DNA from: Brucella anthropi ATCC 49188
GTDB taxonomy: Bacteria; Pseudomonadota; Alphaproteobacteria; Rhizobiales; Rhizobiaceae
Length of the DNA: 64,000 bases
NCBI RefSeq assembly: GCF_000017405.1
Contig: NC_009668.1
Location: 310,001 to 374,000 of the forward strand
Direction of reading: 5' to 3'
Shown here one piece after another: positions 46,831 through 58,663 of the stretch (within the stretch, counting starts at the first letter, position 1; each line of letters begins with the position of its first letter). The notes below the pieces were generated by a model. The model did not search any database. It was not told where the DNA came from and saw only the letters and a list, made by a program, of their open reading frames with translations. The position numbers and the translations under genes are program-made.

Positions 46831-46832
46831 TT

Positions 46833-47069
46833 TTAAGCCTTCTTTCGGCTACGCATTTCAGGATTGACTTCCAACTCACGTTCAAAAGAAATCAGGCCTG
46901 TTGCGTAGGGTTCCTGCCGCGAAACACTCCAATATTTGAGTTCATCGAGCGGGATATGGGCGCCTGTCACCGCACACGCGACATAGGCTCCATGCCTGAC
47001 GATTTCATAATCACCGTCGAGATAGCGCAGAACAGCTTCGGAAGAACGGGGGGATTCAAATTTATTCAT
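46833..47069 (-). CDS. DUF2093 protein
   Basis: 78 residues from the ATG at 47069 (AAAGG upstream). The sequence contains EAVLRYLDGDYEIVRHGAYVACAVTGAHIPL and LKYWSVSRQEPYAT, matching DUF2093, a small alphaproteobacterial family of unknown function. It lies 83 bp downstream of mutL in the same direction and may be co-transcribed with it. Confidence 0.8.
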   Translation of the reverse strand: MNKFESPRSSEAVLRYLDGDYEIVRHGAYVACAVTGAHIPLDELKYWSVSRQEPYATGLISFERELEVNPEMRSRKKA

Positions 47070-47152
47070 GTGTGTAAAACCTTTGTAGCCGACTCTAGCA
47101 AGCGTCGTGCGTTGCGTCCAGCAGTACAACATCATACGTCGTTGTAATTCTA

Positions 47153-49033
47153 TCAGCGCCTGCCAAATAGCCGTTCGATATCTGTCAGTTTCAGTTCGAT
47201 GTAGGTTGGGCGACCGTGATTGCAGGTGCCTGAGCCGGGGGTGGCTTCCATTTCACGCAGGAGCGCATTCATTTCTTCAGGCTTCAACCGTCGCCCCGAG
47301 CGAACGGAACCATGACAGGCCATTGTTGCGGCCACATGGTTCAACATGGCCTTCAATCCTTCAGATGTGTCGTGTTCCGCAATCTCATCCGAAAGATCGC
47401 GGATCAGCTGCTGCACGTTCATTTCTCCGAGCATTGCGGGCGTTTCACGCACCGCGATAGCACCTGGCCCGAATTGCTCGATGCCAAGGCCAAAGCGGGC
47501 AAGTGTTTCCGCGTGGGTTGCCAGTCGCTCGGCGTCTTCTTCCGGCAGATCCACGATTTCAGGAATAAGCAGCATTTGTCCCGATATGGGACGAGAATGC
47601 AGGGCGTTTTTCAACGCCTCATAAACGAGACGTTCGTGAGCCGCATGCTGATCTACAATGACGAGACTGTCTTCGGTCTGGGAGACAATATAGTTCGCGT
47701 GGATTTGCGCGCGGGCCGCCCCGAGTGGCTTCTGCTGGAGTTCCACCGGTGCTTCGTCACGCGTCGCTCGGGCATCTGCCGCCAGCACGTTAACGGTGGC
47801 GAGCGTCGCCTGGTCACTTTCCTGAAAGGAGGGTGCCGCTCCCAAGTCCAGCGGCCGATGCGCCGGATGTGCGGTCTGCGGTGACCATTCGGTTCTCGGC
47901 GAGGAAACTGCGGGGTGCCAGCTCCCCGATGCATAACCAGCCGAAGAAGGCCGCGATGTGAATGATGGTGAGGGCGGCTGGAATCCTTCTGCACGGAACG
48001 CTTGCAGCATGGCATCGGCACCGCTGGTCGCAGGCCGAATACCTGATTGCGCCAGTGCTTGTTTGATCGCCCCGACGATTAGCCCGCGCACAAGACCTGG
48101 ATCACGGAAACGCACGTCAGCCTTGGCAGGATGCACATTAACGTCGACAAATGCCGGATCCAGCGTCAGAAACAATACGGCAACCGGATGACGATCACGT
48201 GCCATGACATCCGCATAGGCTCCACGCAATGCGCCGAAAAGCTGTTTGTCCCGCACCGGGCGCCCATTCACATAGGCGAACTGATGCAGGGCGTTGCCAC
48301 GATTATGGGAGGGGATGCCGACAAATCCGGCCAGACGTACGCCGTCGCGTTCCGCGTCAATGGCAAGCGCATTTTCGCCGAATTCTTTTCCGAGCACCTG
48401 ATTGATGCGCTCAAGCGTTGCTTCTGCGCCGCTGCCGGTTGCGGCCAGTTCCAGTGGTGTCCTGTCGGTGCCTGCAAGCGAAAAGCGGACATGGGGAAAG
48501 GCAATTGCGATGCGCTTGACGACATCGGTTATGGCGGAAGCTTCCGCACGATCCGTTTTCATGAATTTGAGACGGGCAGGCGTCGCGAAAAAAAGATCGC
48601 GGACCTCGGCAATTGTCCCGCGATTGAGCGCGGAAGGACGGGGACCGTCGAGATGTCCGCCGGAAACCGATACTTCAAAGCCGGAGTCAGCGTCCTGCGG
48701 ACGAGATTTGAGGGTCAGTTTTGCGACCGAGCCAATAGATGGCAGAGCTTCCCCACGAAACCCAAGTGCACGAATGTCGTGCACATCGTCCGAAAGCTTG
48801 GAGGTACAGTGGCGGGAAACTGCCAATGGAAGCTCATCGACCGGAATCCCCGAACCATTATCCGTCACGCGCAACAATGTCTTGCCACCGCCACCGGTCA
48901 CGACCTCAATGCGGGTCGCGCCAGCGTCGATAGCATTTTCGACAAGTTCCTTGATAACGCTGGCGGGGCGTTCGATGACTTCCCCCGCTGCGATCTGATT
49001 GATGATGGTTTCGCTTAAGTGTCGAATTGGCAT
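47153..49033 (-). CDS. mutL: DNA mismatch repair protein MutL
   Basis: 626 residues. GHKL ATPase motifs lie in the first 110 residues ([33 protein letters not shown]). The C-terminal domain has the endonuclease motif [12 protein letters not shown] from 461 and CNHGRP at 604-609, so this MutL nicks DNA itself, as in bacteria without MutH. The middle linker (about 340-420) is Pro/Ser-rich. It acts with MutS in mismatch repair. Transcribed towards DUF2093. Confidence 0.95.
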   Translation of the reverse strand: MPIRHLSETIINQIAAGEVIERPASVIKELVENAIDAGATRIEVVTGGGGKTLLRVTDNGSGIPVDELPLAVSRHCTSKLSDDVHDIRALGFRGEALPSIGSVAKLTLKSRPQDADSGFEVSVSGGHLDGPRPSALNRGTIAEVRDLFFATPARLKFMKTDRAEASAITDVVKRIAIAFPHVRFSLAGTDRTPLELAATGSGAEATLERINQVLGKEFGENALAIDAERDGVRLAGFVGIPSHNRGNALHQFAYVNGRPVRDKQLFGALRGAYADVMARDRHPVAVLFLTLDPAFVDVNVHPAKADVRFRDPGLVRGLIVGAIKQALAQSGIRPATSGADAMLQAFRAEGFQPPSPSFTSRPSSAGYASGSWHPAVSSPRTEWSPQTAHPAHRPLDLGAAPSFQESDQATLATVNVLAADARATRDEAPVELQQKPLGAARAQIHANYIVSQTEDSLVIVDQHAAHERLVYEALKNALHSRPISGQMLLIPEIVDLPEEDAERLATHAETLARFGLGIEQFGPGAIAVRETPAMLGEMNVQQLIRDLSDEIAEHDTSEGLKAMLNHVAATMACHGSVRSGRRLKPEEMNALLREMEATPGSGTCNHGRPTYIELKLTDIERLFGRR

Positions 49034-49151
49034 GATGGAACTATAGAAGGATTCGCTTCTGTAAAGAACACGCTTCTACAGTCCATCCAGACTGCCTTTT
49101 GTGCGTCTGAGGGGCCGCCGAAGTGCACAGTATTGTTAACAGGTAACCACC

Positions 49152-50243
49152 TTACTGCGGGGCATAATCCTTATATGCTGGCAAATTCAAATCCTTAAGG
49201 CTGTCTGCATTGACAACCGCACGTGCCACGGCTTCTGCCATAACAGTCGCTGCAATCGCTCCAATCGCAGTTACATCGGCTTCCACGCTTTTTGCCTTGC
49301 CTGTGGAAAGTGCGAAGATCGTGTCACCGTCCCACATAGTGTGGATTGGATTGATAGTGCGCGCAAAACCGTCATGCGCCATGCCCGCAATCTTTTTCAG
49401 TTGAGCCTTGTCGAACGGGACGTTGGTCGCTATTGCGCCAATCGTGGTGTTGGCGCCGCCGGACTTGACCACGCCATGGCCCTGCATGATGGCGGACATC
49501 GTATCACGGAAGCCCTTGCCGTCCTCGGTCCGCGCACCAGCCAGAATCTGGCGCGAGTTCGGTGCATAGACGTCACCAACAGCATTGACGGCAACAATTG
49601 CGCCGACAACGATTTCGGTGCCAGGCACCTTGTAACTGGCTGTGCCGAGCCCGCCCTTCATGGCGTAGTCCATGCCGAACATTTTGCCGACGGTAGCGCC
49701 TGCACCAGCACCGATGTTGCCTTCTCCAGAAGCTTCAGCCTTGGCGGCCTGGCATGCCAGATAACCGGCTTCCTCATCGGGACGCACAGAAAAATCTCCG
49801 ACACCGAGATCCATCAGGATTGCTGCTGGTACAATCGGAACGACGCCTTTGCCGATCTTGAAGCCGAGATTGTTCTCTTCAAGATAACGCATAACGCCAG
49901 TCGCAGCCGCCAGACCATAGGCACTGCCGCCGGAAAGCAGAATAGCTTGAACCTGCTGCACATAATTGATCGGATCGAGCAGATCGGTTTCACGCGTACC
50001 GGGCGCCGAACCGCGTACATCAACACCCGCGGAAGCGCCTTCTTCGCAGAGAAGAACAGTGCAGCCGGTCGGGCGTTTTGTCAGTGTGTGGTGTCCCAGC
50101 TTGATTCCGGGTACATCCGTGATGCTTCCACCCATAAGCTCCAGCATGCCTGCTCCTCCCTCAGTAGCTGCCGATGCCGCATTGACGACAAAGGGCATTG
50201 CCCCAAGTCCCGCAAGCGACTTGGCGAATGTTCTGCGATCCAT
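49152..50243 (-). CDS. P1-family (DmpA-like) peptidase, S58, exported by Tat
   Basis: 363 residues. The N-terminus MDRRTFAKSLAGLGAMPFVVNAASA carries the twin-arginine pattern, so it is probably folded before export to the periplasm. The DmpA-type block GGSAYGLAAATGVMRYLEE and the processing site GGANTTIGAIATNV are visible; the residue before the cut would be followed by a Thr/Ser nucleophile, Thr in this case. Members are autocleaving aminopeptidases or beta-peptidyl aminopeptidases. GGAGGAG precedes the ATG. It follows the ClC channel gene by 26 bp in the same direction. Confidence 0.85.
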   Translation of the reverse strand: MDRRTFAKSLAGLGAMPFVVNAASAATEGGAGMLELMGGSITDVPGIKLGHHTLTKRPTGCTVLLCEEGASAGVDVRGSAPGTRETDLLDPINYVQQVQAILLSGGSAYGLAAATGVMRYLEENNLGFKIGKGVVPIVPAAILMDLGVGDFSVRPDEEAGYLACQAAKAEASGEGNIGAGAGATVGKMFGMDYAMKGGLGTASYKVPGTEIVVGAIVAVNAVGDVYAPNSRQILAGARTEDGKGFRDTMSAIMQGHGVVKSGGANTTIGAIATNVPFDKAQLKKIAGMAHDGFARTINPIHTMWDGDTIFALSTGKAKSVEADVTAIGAIAATVMAEAVARAVVNADSLKDLNLPAYKDYAPQ

Positions 50244-50269
50244 GAACAGTTTTCTCCTCCATTTTCGCT

Positions 50270-51619
50270 CTATTGAGAGAACGTATTCTTTTCGCGCGCC
50301 CGGCGCTGGCGCAGTACGTCTGCCACGTAGTCACGTGACAAAGCATGGTAGAGCGGCTCGTGAGAGATCAGCCGTGCAGTGCCGTAGCCCAGCATCGATG
50401 CGCACATGAGTGGAATGACGTTGTTATGATTGCCGGTCATTTCCAGAATGATGACGAATGCAGTCATCGGCGCTTGCACGACGCCAGCAAAATAGCCTGC
50501 CATACCGAGAACAGCAGCAAGACTCGCACTGGTTCCAAGAACCAGGCCGATTGTGCTGCCTAGTCCCGCACCGACCGACAAAGAAGGTGCAAAGATTCCG
50601 CCCGGTATCCCCGAAATCATGGAAAGGAGACCAGCAAGGAACTTCCCTATGAAATAAAGAGGTGGAAGAGCCAACCCTTCCACGGCGCTCCGTGCCTGAT
50701 CGTAGCCTGCTCCAAAGGTCGATCCGCCGGACGCAATGCCAATGATAGCGACCAGAAGACCGCAAATTCCCGCGAAAAATACTGCGTTGCGAAGAGGGGC
50801 CTTTTGTATGCGGCGTCGCACACGACGTCCTAGTTCGAGTGCGAGCGCACTGAAGGCAGCCCCGAATGCTCCACCAATTACACCGCACGCAATCACCAGA
50901 ACCCAGTCTTTACCGCTGGAAGCAGTAACGGTGGTCAGCCCGAAATAATTATAGTTTCCAACGAGGCCCAGCGAAGCAAGACCGGCGAGAATAACAGCAG
51001 ATAATACGAGACCGTTGGTTCGTGCGGCGTAGGCGCGCCCCATCTCCTCAATAGCGAAGACAACACCTGCAAGGGGGGTATTGAACGCAGCCGCTATACC
51101 TGCGGCAGAGCCTGCAAGGATGAGACCACGCGCTTGTTCCATGCCGCCGAAACGCGCTGATTGCATCATGATGGACGCACCGATCTGCACGGTTGGACCC
51201 TCACGACCGATAGATGCACCACTGAAAAGCCCGGCCAGAGTAAGAATGATCTTACCGATCGCGGTTTTGAGTGAAAGCAGCAGAGTTCGATCTTCATGAT
51301 CGTGCAAATGGCGTGCGGCAATTGCTTGCGGAATGCCACTGCCTCCAGAATTTGGAAACCAGGATAAGGCTATCCAGGAACAGGCCATAAACCCCACCGG
51401 CGTGATAAGCAGGGGAAGCCATGCACGCCAGCCGCTTCCACTTGTGAGGCTCTTGAACCAATCTTGTGCAATGTCCGCAGCTTCGGCAAAGCCTACACTG
51501 ATAAGACCGATGGCCAGTGCGCCGCACCAGAAGACCAGTCGCGGTTTCCAGACATGTGGTGAGATCCACATGGCTTTTGACCGGCGGATGAGTGGAACGC
51601 GTCTATAGGATTTTCTCAC
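50270..51619 (-). CDS. ClC-family chloride channel / H+ antiporter
   Basis: 449 residues from a GTG at 51619; an ATG at codon 17 is also possible. Anion-path signatures are present: GGSGIPQ in place of GSGIP, GREGPTVQ with the gating Glu, and the late GIFAPSLSVGAG. The size matches plain bacterial ClC proteins without CBS domains. They exchange chloride or fluoride for protons across the inner membrane. It is divergent from guaB across a 227-bp gap. Confidence 0.9.
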   Translation of the reverse strand: MRKSYRRVPLIRRSKAMWISPHVWKPRLVFWCGALAIGLISVGFAEAADIAQDWFKSLTSGSGWRAWLPLLITPVGFMACSWIALSWFPNSGGSGIPQAIAARHLHDHEDRTLLLSLKTAIGKIILTLAGLFSGASIGREGPTVQIGASIMMQSARFGGMEQARGLILAGSAAGIAAAFNTPLAGVVFAIEEMGRAYAARTNGLVLSAVILAGLASLGLVGNYNYFGLTTVTASSGKDWVLVIACGVIGGAFGAAFSALALELGRRVRRRIQKAPLRNAVFFAGICGLLVAIIGIASGGSTFGAGYDQARSAVEGLALPPLYFIGKFLAGLLSMISGIPGGIFAPSLSVGAGLGSTIGLVLGTSASLAAVLGMAGYFAGVVQAPMTAFVIILEMTGNHNNVIPLMCASMLGYGTARLISHEPLYHALSRDYVADVLRQRRAREKNTFSQ

Positions 51620-51830
51620 TTTGCCCCTGCAAGCCTGCTGCTGCCCGATTTCGATGTGTGCAGAGATTTATCACGTAAATCCTTATCGGTAACTGAAACT
51701 TGTCAGCAAAAGGCTTTCCATTTGGTCATAACCGTGTTACCAGCCGGTGCCAATTCAACCTAGCAAACCAGATGTGTCGCTGCTCCCGGACCTATTCCGG
51801 AGAGGCGGCTTTTCTCATTCGATAAAATAG

Positions 51831-53339
<1,509 letters not shown>

Positions 53340-53361
53340 GGTCAGTTCCCTGTGTACTTAT

Positions 53362-53386
53362 AAAAGGCGGCTTCAAGCCGCCTTTT
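53362..53386. terminator. bidirectional terminator between guaB and oxyR
   Basis: AAAAGGCGGC (53362-53371) and GCCGCCTTTT (53377-53386) form a perfect hairpin with A and T runs built into the stem, between two converging genes. Confidence 0.88.
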
Positions 53387-54315
53387 CATTTTGCGAGAGT
53401 TTCTAGTTCCTTTGGATCGATGAGAAGCCCGTTGGCGCTTTCCACGATACAATCACCAAGCGCCTGAAAGTCTTTTCGGCGCATACTCTGTCGCCGCCAG
53501 AACAAGGCGATTTCCCGCTTTGGTTGCTCGCCGTCAAAGGGCACGATACGCATATGATTACTGCGTGCTTCTGCGCGCACCGCGATTTCGGGAATGAGAG
53601 TAAGGCCCATTCCATGACTCACCATTTGTAGAAGCGTGGTCATGCTGGTGGCACCATATTTTACAAGCTGGCGCTGAGAAGGCAGCGAACAGACGGCCAA
53701 TGCCTGATCCCGCATGCAATGCCCCTCTTCCAACAGGAGTAAACGGTCGAGAGCGACGTTGTCCTGTGTCATAGGCGAAGCGAGAACCGTTTGATCATTG
53801 GTTGAGGTCGCAATCAGGAAGCGGTCGTCGAACAGCTTTCTTTGGGCAAGCCGCTCATCATCAATGGGAAGGGCAGCGACAATTGCATCGATTTCGCCCG
53901 CGTGCAGTTCATCAAGAAGTTTCGCGGTTACGCTTTCTCGCAATTGGAGGCGGAATGACGGATGACGTTCGCGCAAAAGAGGGATAAGAACCGGGACCAA
54001 ATACGGAGCAACAGTTGGAATGATACCCAACCGCAGCCGTGTTTGTAACAATCCCCGGCTTTGCGCGGCAATTTCCTCAAGTGTGTGGAGTTCGCGCAAG
54101 ATGGTCTGGATACCCGGATAAAGCTGCTTGCCGAGCTCCGTCATTATCACCTGTCGCTGTGAGCGCTCGAAAAGGGGCGCGCCTGCAAGAGCTTCCATTT
54201 CCGCGATCTGGGCCGAAAGGGCCGGCTGGGACACGTGTGCCAGTTGCGCGGCTTTGCGGAAATGCAGCGTGGCGGCAAGCGCTTCGAAATAGCGCATTTG
54301 ACGTACTGTAAACAT
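53386..54315 (-). CDS. oxyR: hydrogen-peroxide-responsive LysR regulator OxyR
   Basis: 309 residues. The LysR helix-turn-helix is at 1-60 (LHFRKAAQLAHVSQPALSAQ). The peroxide-sensing cysteines are Cys200 and Cys209, in EEGHCMRDQALAVC, matching the spacing of E. coli Cys199/Cys208. Oxidation forms a disulfide and activates catalase and peroxidase genes. It is divergent from the catalase gene, the classic alphaproteobacterial arrangement. A perfect palindrome lies immediately upstream of its start codon. Confidence 0.93.
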   Translation of the reverse strand: MFTVRQMRYFEALAATLHFRKAAQLAHVSQPALSAQIAEMEALAGAPLFERSQRQVIMTELGKQLYPGIQTILRELHTLEEIAAQSRGLLQTRLRLGIIPTVAPYLVPVLIPLLRERHPSFRLQLRESVTAKLLDELHAGEIDAIVAALPIDDERLAQRKLFDDRFLIATSTNDQTVLASPMTQDNVALDRLLLLEEGHCMRDQALAVCSLPSQRQLVKYGATSMTTLLQMVSHGMGLTLIPEIAVRAEARSNHMRIVPFDGEQPKREIALFWRRQSMRRKDFQALGDCIVESANGLLIDPKELETLAK

Positions 54316-54383
54316 GATAAGAAAAACTTATCGAAAATAATCGGAAAAGCAATTGGAGATTATGATTGGAATAGGTCTAATCT
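54316..54383. promoter_or_regulatory. oxyR-katA control region with OxyR-type palindromes
   Basis: GATAAG-aaaaa-CTTATC (54316-54332) contains the T-N11-A pattern of LysR sites and abuts the oxyR ATG. AGATTA (54357-54362) and TAATCT (54378-54383) form a second inverted pair towards katA. They are plausible OxyR sites for self-control and catalase activation. Confidence 0.55.
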
Positions 54384-54482
54384 GAGCCAGTTACCTAGCC
54401 ACGGCACGACACGGACGAACTGTGTCGTGCTTATAGCAAGGCTAGTTGTATTCCAATATTGGCTTTTCAGGAGGGAATTCCC

Positions 54483-55982
54483 ATGACAGATCGCCCAATT
54501 ATGACGACGAGTGCAGGCGCTCCGATACCGGACAACCAGAATTCCCTGAGCGCAGGTGAGCGCGGCCCGCTTTTGATGCAGGACTATCAGCTCATTGAAA
54601 AACTAAGCCATCAAAACCGCGAACGTATCCCGGAACGTGCCGTTCATGCCAAGGGCTGGGGCGCTTATGGTACGCTGACCATCACCGGCGATATTTCGAA
54701 ATACACCAAGGCCAAGGCACTGCAGCCGGGTGCCCAGACGCCGATGCTGGCGCGTTTCTCGACCGTTGCCGGCGAGCAGGGTGCTGCTGATGCCGAGCGC
54801 GACGTGCGCGGCTTTGCTCTCAAGTTCTATACGGAGGAAGGTAACTGGGATCTGGTCGGCAACAACACCCCTGTGTTCTTTGTACGCGACCCGGTCAAGT
54901 TCCCGGATTTCATCCACACCCAGAAGCGTCATCCCAAGACGAACCTGCGTTCGGCGACCGCCATGTGGGACTTCTGGTCGCTCTCGCCTGAAAGCCTGCA
55001 TCAGGTGACGATCCTGATGTCTGATCGTGGTTTGCCGACCGATGTGCGTCATATCAACGGTTATGGTTCTCACACCTATTCGTTCTGGAACGATGCCGGT
55101 GAACGCTATTGGGTCAAGTTCCATTTCAAGACCATGCAGGGCCACAAGCACTGGACCAATGCTGAAGCCGAAGGTGTGATTGGTCGCACGCGAGAATCCA
55201 CGCAGGAAGACTTGTTCACTTCCATCGACAAGGGCAATTTCCCGAAGTGGAAGGTTCAGGTGCAGATTATGCCGGAACTCGACGCCGACAAGACACCGTA
55301 CAATCCGTTTGATCTTACCAAAGTCTGGCCGCATGCGGACTATCCGCCGATCGATATCGGTATCATGGAGCTGAACCGTAATCCGGAAAACTACTTCACC
55401 GAAATAGAAAATGCGGCTTTCTCGCCGTCGAATATCGTGCCGGGTATCAGCTATTCACCCGACAAGATGTTGCAGGCGCGTATTTTCTCCTATGCGGATG
55501 CGCATCGTCATCGCCTTGGCACGCATTACGAAAGCATTCCGGTCAATCAGCCGAAGTGCCCGGTTCATCACTATCACCGTGATGGTCAGATGAATGTCTA
55601 TGGCGGTATCAAGACCGGCAATCCGGACGCCTATTACGAGCCGAATTCGTTTAACGGCCCGGTTGAACAGCCGTCGGCCAAGGAGCCGCCGTTGCGCATT
55701 TCCGGCGATGCCGCCCGTTATGACCATCGTGTGGGAAATGACGATTACTCGCAGCCGCGGGCCTTGTTCAATCTGTTCGATGACGGACAGAAACAGCGTC
55801 TGTTCTCCAATATTGCGGCGGCAATGGGTGGAGTTCCGGGCTTCATCGTTGAGCGTCAGCTCGGCCACTTCAAGCTGATCCATCCCGACTATGAGGCTGG
55901 TGTGCGCAAAGCCTTGAAGGATGCACATGGTTATGAAGCCAACACGATTGCTACAAATGAAGAGGCAACGGCAGCCGAATAA
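54483..55982 (+). CDS. katA: monofunctional heme catalase (small-subunit type)
   Basis: 499 residues from the ATG at 54483, with AGGAGGGA 8 nt upstream. Active-site His55 is in [16 protein letters not shown] and the heme ligand Tyr337 in [14 protein letters not shown]. The length fits clade 3 small-subunit catalases, which bind NADPH. It splits hydrogen peroxide to water and oxygen. It is divergent from oxyR, so peroxide induction is expected, and it ends at a strong terminator. Confidence 0.95.
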   Translation: MTDRPIMTTSAGAPIPDNQNSLSAGERGPLLMQDYQLIEKLSHQNRERIPERAVHAKGWGAYGTLTITGDISKYTKAKALQPGAQTPMLARFSTVAGEQGAADAERDVRGFALKFYTEEGNWDLVGNNTPVFFVRDPVKFPDFIHTQKRHPKTNLRSATAMWDFWSLSPESLHQVTILMSDRGLPTDVRHINGYGSHTYSFWNDAGERYWVKFHFKTMQGHKHWTNAEAEGVIGRTRESTQEDLFTSIDKGNFPKWKVQVQIMPELDADKTPYNPFDLTKVWPHADYPPIDIGIMELNRNPENYFTEIENAAFSPSNIVPGISYSPDKMLQARIFSYADAHRHRLGTHYESIPVNQPKCPVHHYHRDGQMNVYGGIKTGNPDAYYEPNSFNGPVEQPSAKEPPLRISGDAARYDHRVGNDDYSQPRALFNLFDDGQKQRLFSNIAAAMGGVPGFIVERQLGHFKLIHPDYEAGVRKALKDAHGYEANTIATNEEATAAE

Positions 55983-56004
55983 ACCGTGTTTATAAGACAT
56001 AAAG

Positions 56005-56040
56005 AAAGCCGGAGGTCGTTGCTCCGGCTTTTTTTGTTTT
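56005..56040 (+). terminator. katA terminator
   Basis: AAAGCCGGAG (56005-56014) pairs with CTCCGGCTTT (56022-56031), followed by TTTTTG. Confidence 0.9.
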
Positions 56041-56107
56041 GATTTGCCGATTGCCTTTTCCCTGTAAGGAAGGCTATGCCCGAGCAGGCATTTGAGAAGG
56101 AGACACA

Positions 56108-57397
56108 ATGCGGCTTGGCGGACGCCTGCAGGCGGCTATCGAGGTATTGGATCAGATTGAAGCGGGCACACGCCCGGCTTCTGATGTGTTGAAGGATTGG
56201 GGCGCTTCCCATCGTTTCGCAGGCGCGGGCGATCGCGCTGTGATCGGCAACATTGTCTATGATGCACTGCGCCGCAAATTATCCATCGCATGGCGAATGG
56301 ATGCCGATGACGCACGCGCTCTGGCTTTTGGCGCATTATTGGCCGACGGCGGCATGGATATTGCGGCCATCGACGCTGCTCTCGATGGAGACAAGTTTGC
56401 GCCGGAAGTGCTGGAGCAGCCGCGTCGTATTGCTTGGGAAAGCAGGGATGTCACCGAAGCGCCTGCCCATGTTCAGGCGGATGTGCCCGAATGGTGTGCA
56501 TCGTCGCTTGAGGAACTTTTCGGCGCGCGCTGGGTGGATGAAGGCAGGGCGCTGGCAACGCGACCGCCAGTCGATCTTCGTGTGAACAGTTTGAAGGCGA
56601 CGCCGGAAAAAACGCTCACAGCACTTGAAAAGGCTGGTGCTGCACCCGCGCCGTTCCTTGCGCAGGCGCTACGCATCCCGCCGATTGAAGCACTTGGGCG
56701 CCATCCGAATGTGCAGGGCGAGCAGGCCTTTCTCGACGGCTGGTTCGAGGTCCAGGATTTGGGGTCACAGCTTGCTGCGCTCTTTGCCGGTGCCAAACCC
56801 GGCCAGCAGGTACTGGACTATTGCGCTGGAGCTGGTGGAAAGACATTGGCTTTGGCCGCTGCGATGCAAAATAGCGGCCAAATTCACGCCTATGATGCTG
56901 AACGCTCCCGATTATCGCCGATGCATGAGCGACTGCAGCGTGCTGGAGTGCGTAACACGCAGGTCCATGGAAATCTCGATGCACTGGACCCACTGACAGG
57001 GCAGATGGATCTCGTGCTGACCGATGCACCGTGCACTGGTTCCGGCACATGGCGCCGCCGCCCGGATGCGAAATGGCGGTTGAACGACCAGCAGCTTGAG
57101 CGGCGCGTTCAGGACCAGAAGGAAGTGCTGGAATCTGCCAAGCATTATGTGAAACCGGGCGGACTTCTGGCCTACATTACCTGTTCATTGTTCGCAGAAG
57201 AAAACACGAGACAGGTTGCACAGTTTCTCACAGGGAATGCTGATTTTACGGAAGTTGCGCCAAAGGCTTTGTGGGATACAATTGTAGCGGACGCTGGTGA
57301 TGTGAAGCCAGTATTCTCGTCGCACGGCGCGGTATTCTCGCCATTGTCCACTGGCACTGACGGGTTTTATGTGAGCCTTCTGCAGAGATCAAACTAA
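56108..57397 (+). CDS. RsmB-like rRNA (cytosine-C5) methyltransferase
   Basis: 429 residues. Residues 1-130 resemble the NusB-like RNA-binding region; the SAM domain has VLDYCAGAGGKTLALAA, and the two cysteines of the RsmB/RsmF mechanism are Cys309 (APCTGSGTWRR) and Cys359 (YITCSLFAEEN). It makes m5C in rRNA or possibly tRNA. The exact target base is not decided by sequence. It is a lone gene 126 bp after katA. Confidence 0.88.
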   Translation: MRLGGRLQAAIEVLDQIEAGTRPASDVLKDWGASHRFAGAGDRAVIGNIVYDALRRKLSIAWRMDADDARALAFGALLADGGMDIAAIDAALDGDKFAPEVLEQPRRIAWESRDVTEAPAHVQADVPEWCASSLEELFGARWVDEGRALATRPPVDLRVNSLKATPEKTLTALEKAGAAPAPFLAQALRIPPIEALGRHPNVQGEQAFLDGWFEVQDLGSQLAALFAGAKPGQQVLDYCAGAGGKTLALAAAMQNSGQIHAYDAERSRLSPMHERLQRAGVRNTQVHGNLDALDPLTGQMDLVLTDAPCTGSGTWRRRPDAKWRLNDQQLERRVQDQKEVLESAKHYVKPGGLLAYITCSLFAEENTRQVAQFLTGNADFTEVAPKALWDTIVADAGDVKPVFSSHGAVFSPLSTGTDGFYVSLLQRSN

Positions 57398-57471
57398 AGC
57401 ATTTCCAGCAAAAGTGCGAAGCGGTTTTCCGTTGGATAATGCGTGATAATAGATGGAAAGAAGGGGGGACG

Positions 57472-57927
57472 ATGTCAGCACATCGTGTAGCAGAACCGGA
57501 TTTCAAAGAGCGCGTCGAGGAAAGTTTTGGTCGACAAGCAGCCATGAAACTGATAGGCGCTGAACTGACACGGTGTGAGCCCGGTATCGTTGAAGTTGAG
57601 ATGCCGTTTCGTGAGGAGCTGACGCAACAGCATGGCATTCTCCATGCGGGTATGATTTCTGCCGCTCTCGATTCTGCTTGTGGCTATGCGGCACTGACAC
57701 TGATGCCCTCCGACGCAGCTGTACTGACCATCGAGTTCAAAGTGAATCTGCTTGCTCCGGGCAAAGGGGAACGTTTCCTCTTTCGTGGAGAGGTCACCAA
57801 ACCCGGGCGGACGATCATGGTTAGTGATGGACAGGCATTCGCCGTAACTGACACGGAAGTGCGCCTGATCGCAACCATGACCGGAACAATGATGGTCGTG
57901 CAGGACAGAAAAGGCCTGCAGGGATGA
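57472..57927 (+). CDS. PaaI-family hotdog thioesterase
   Basis: 151 residues from the ATG at 57472, with GGGGGG 5 nt before. One hotdog domain with the helix HGILHAGMISAALDSACGYAA and the usual catalytic Asp/Asn position there. It hydrolyses acyl- or aryl-CoA thioesters, as in phenylacetate degradation, though no paa gene is present. Its stop overlaps the ATG of the nucleosidase (ATGA), so the two are co-translated. Confidence 0.87.
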   Translation: MSAHRVAEPDFKERVEESFGRQAAMKLIGAELTRCEPGIVEVEMPFREELTQQHGILHAGMISAALDSACGYAALTLMPSDAAVLTIEFKVNLLAPGKGERFLFRGEVTKPGRTIMVSDGQAFAVTDTEVRLIATMTGTMMVVQDRKGLQG

Positions 57928-58574
57928 TTAAAACTGTCGCCGGAAAGCGTCTCCTCTACGTCATGGCAGTGGATGCCGAATATGGGCGTCATTTGGCGAA
58001 GCTCTTTACGCCGGTCATGATCGGGGTAGGGCCAGTCGAGGCGGCTGCCAATCTTGCATATACTCTTGCAGGTCTGGCGCAGGCGGGAGAAAAGCCCGAC
58101 CTCGTGGTCTCGCTTGGCTCAGCAGGCTCAGCCAGATTACCGCAAGCTGAAGTGTTTCAGGTATCTTCCGTATCCTATCGCGATATGGATGCTTCACCTC
58201 TCGGGTTTGAAAAAGGCGCAACGCCTTTTCTCGATCTTCCCAAAGTGATCGAGCTCCCGGTTTCTGTACCAGAAATCCCTGTCGCTTCGCTCTCAACAGG
58301 TGCCAATATCGTTTCCGGCAAAGCCTATACGACGATTGATGCGGATATGGTCGATATGGAAACCTATGCCTGTCTGCGCGCATGCCAGCTCGCAGGAATT
58401 CCGCTTTTTGGGCTTCGCGGTATCTCCGATGGTGCAAGCGAGTTGCAGCATGTCGGGGACTGGACGCAGTATCTGCACGTTATCGATGAAAAACTGGCCC
58501 ATGCTGTCGAGCGATTGGAGGCTGCAATCGCGGATGGTCTCCTGTGGGATCCTGACAATGGTATGTCAGTATAG
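57924..58574 (+). CDS. 5'-methylthioadenosine / S-adenosylhomocysteine nucleosidase
   Basis: 216 residues. The purine nucleosidase fold is visible (VSLGSAGSARLPQA, VDMETYACLRACQLAGIPLFG, RGISDGASE), with the catalytic Asp in the last motif. It cleaves MTA or SAH to adenine, recycling methionine and helping quorum-signal chemistry. The protein is a little short for the family (about 230). It is coupled to the thioesterase and separated from guaA by 89 bp. Which of mtnN or a phosphorylase-like relative it is remains open. Confidence 0.85.
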   Translation: MIKTVAGKRLLYVMAVDAEYGRHLAKLFTPVMIGVGPVEAAANLAYTLAGLAQAGEKPDLVVSLGSAGSARLPQAEVFQVSSVSYRDMDASPLGFEKGATPFLDLPKVIELPVSVPEIPVASLSTGANIVSGKAYTTIDADMVDMETYACLRACQLAGIPLFGLRGISDGASELQHVGDWTQYLHVIDEKLAHAVERLEAAIADGLLWDPDNGMSV

Positions 58575-58663
58575 GTGGATTTTTGCCAACGCACTTGTTG
58601 AGCATGATGTCTATAACCCATATAGGCATTGCATCCCGGTCACTTTTTAAATAGATGCTGCAC

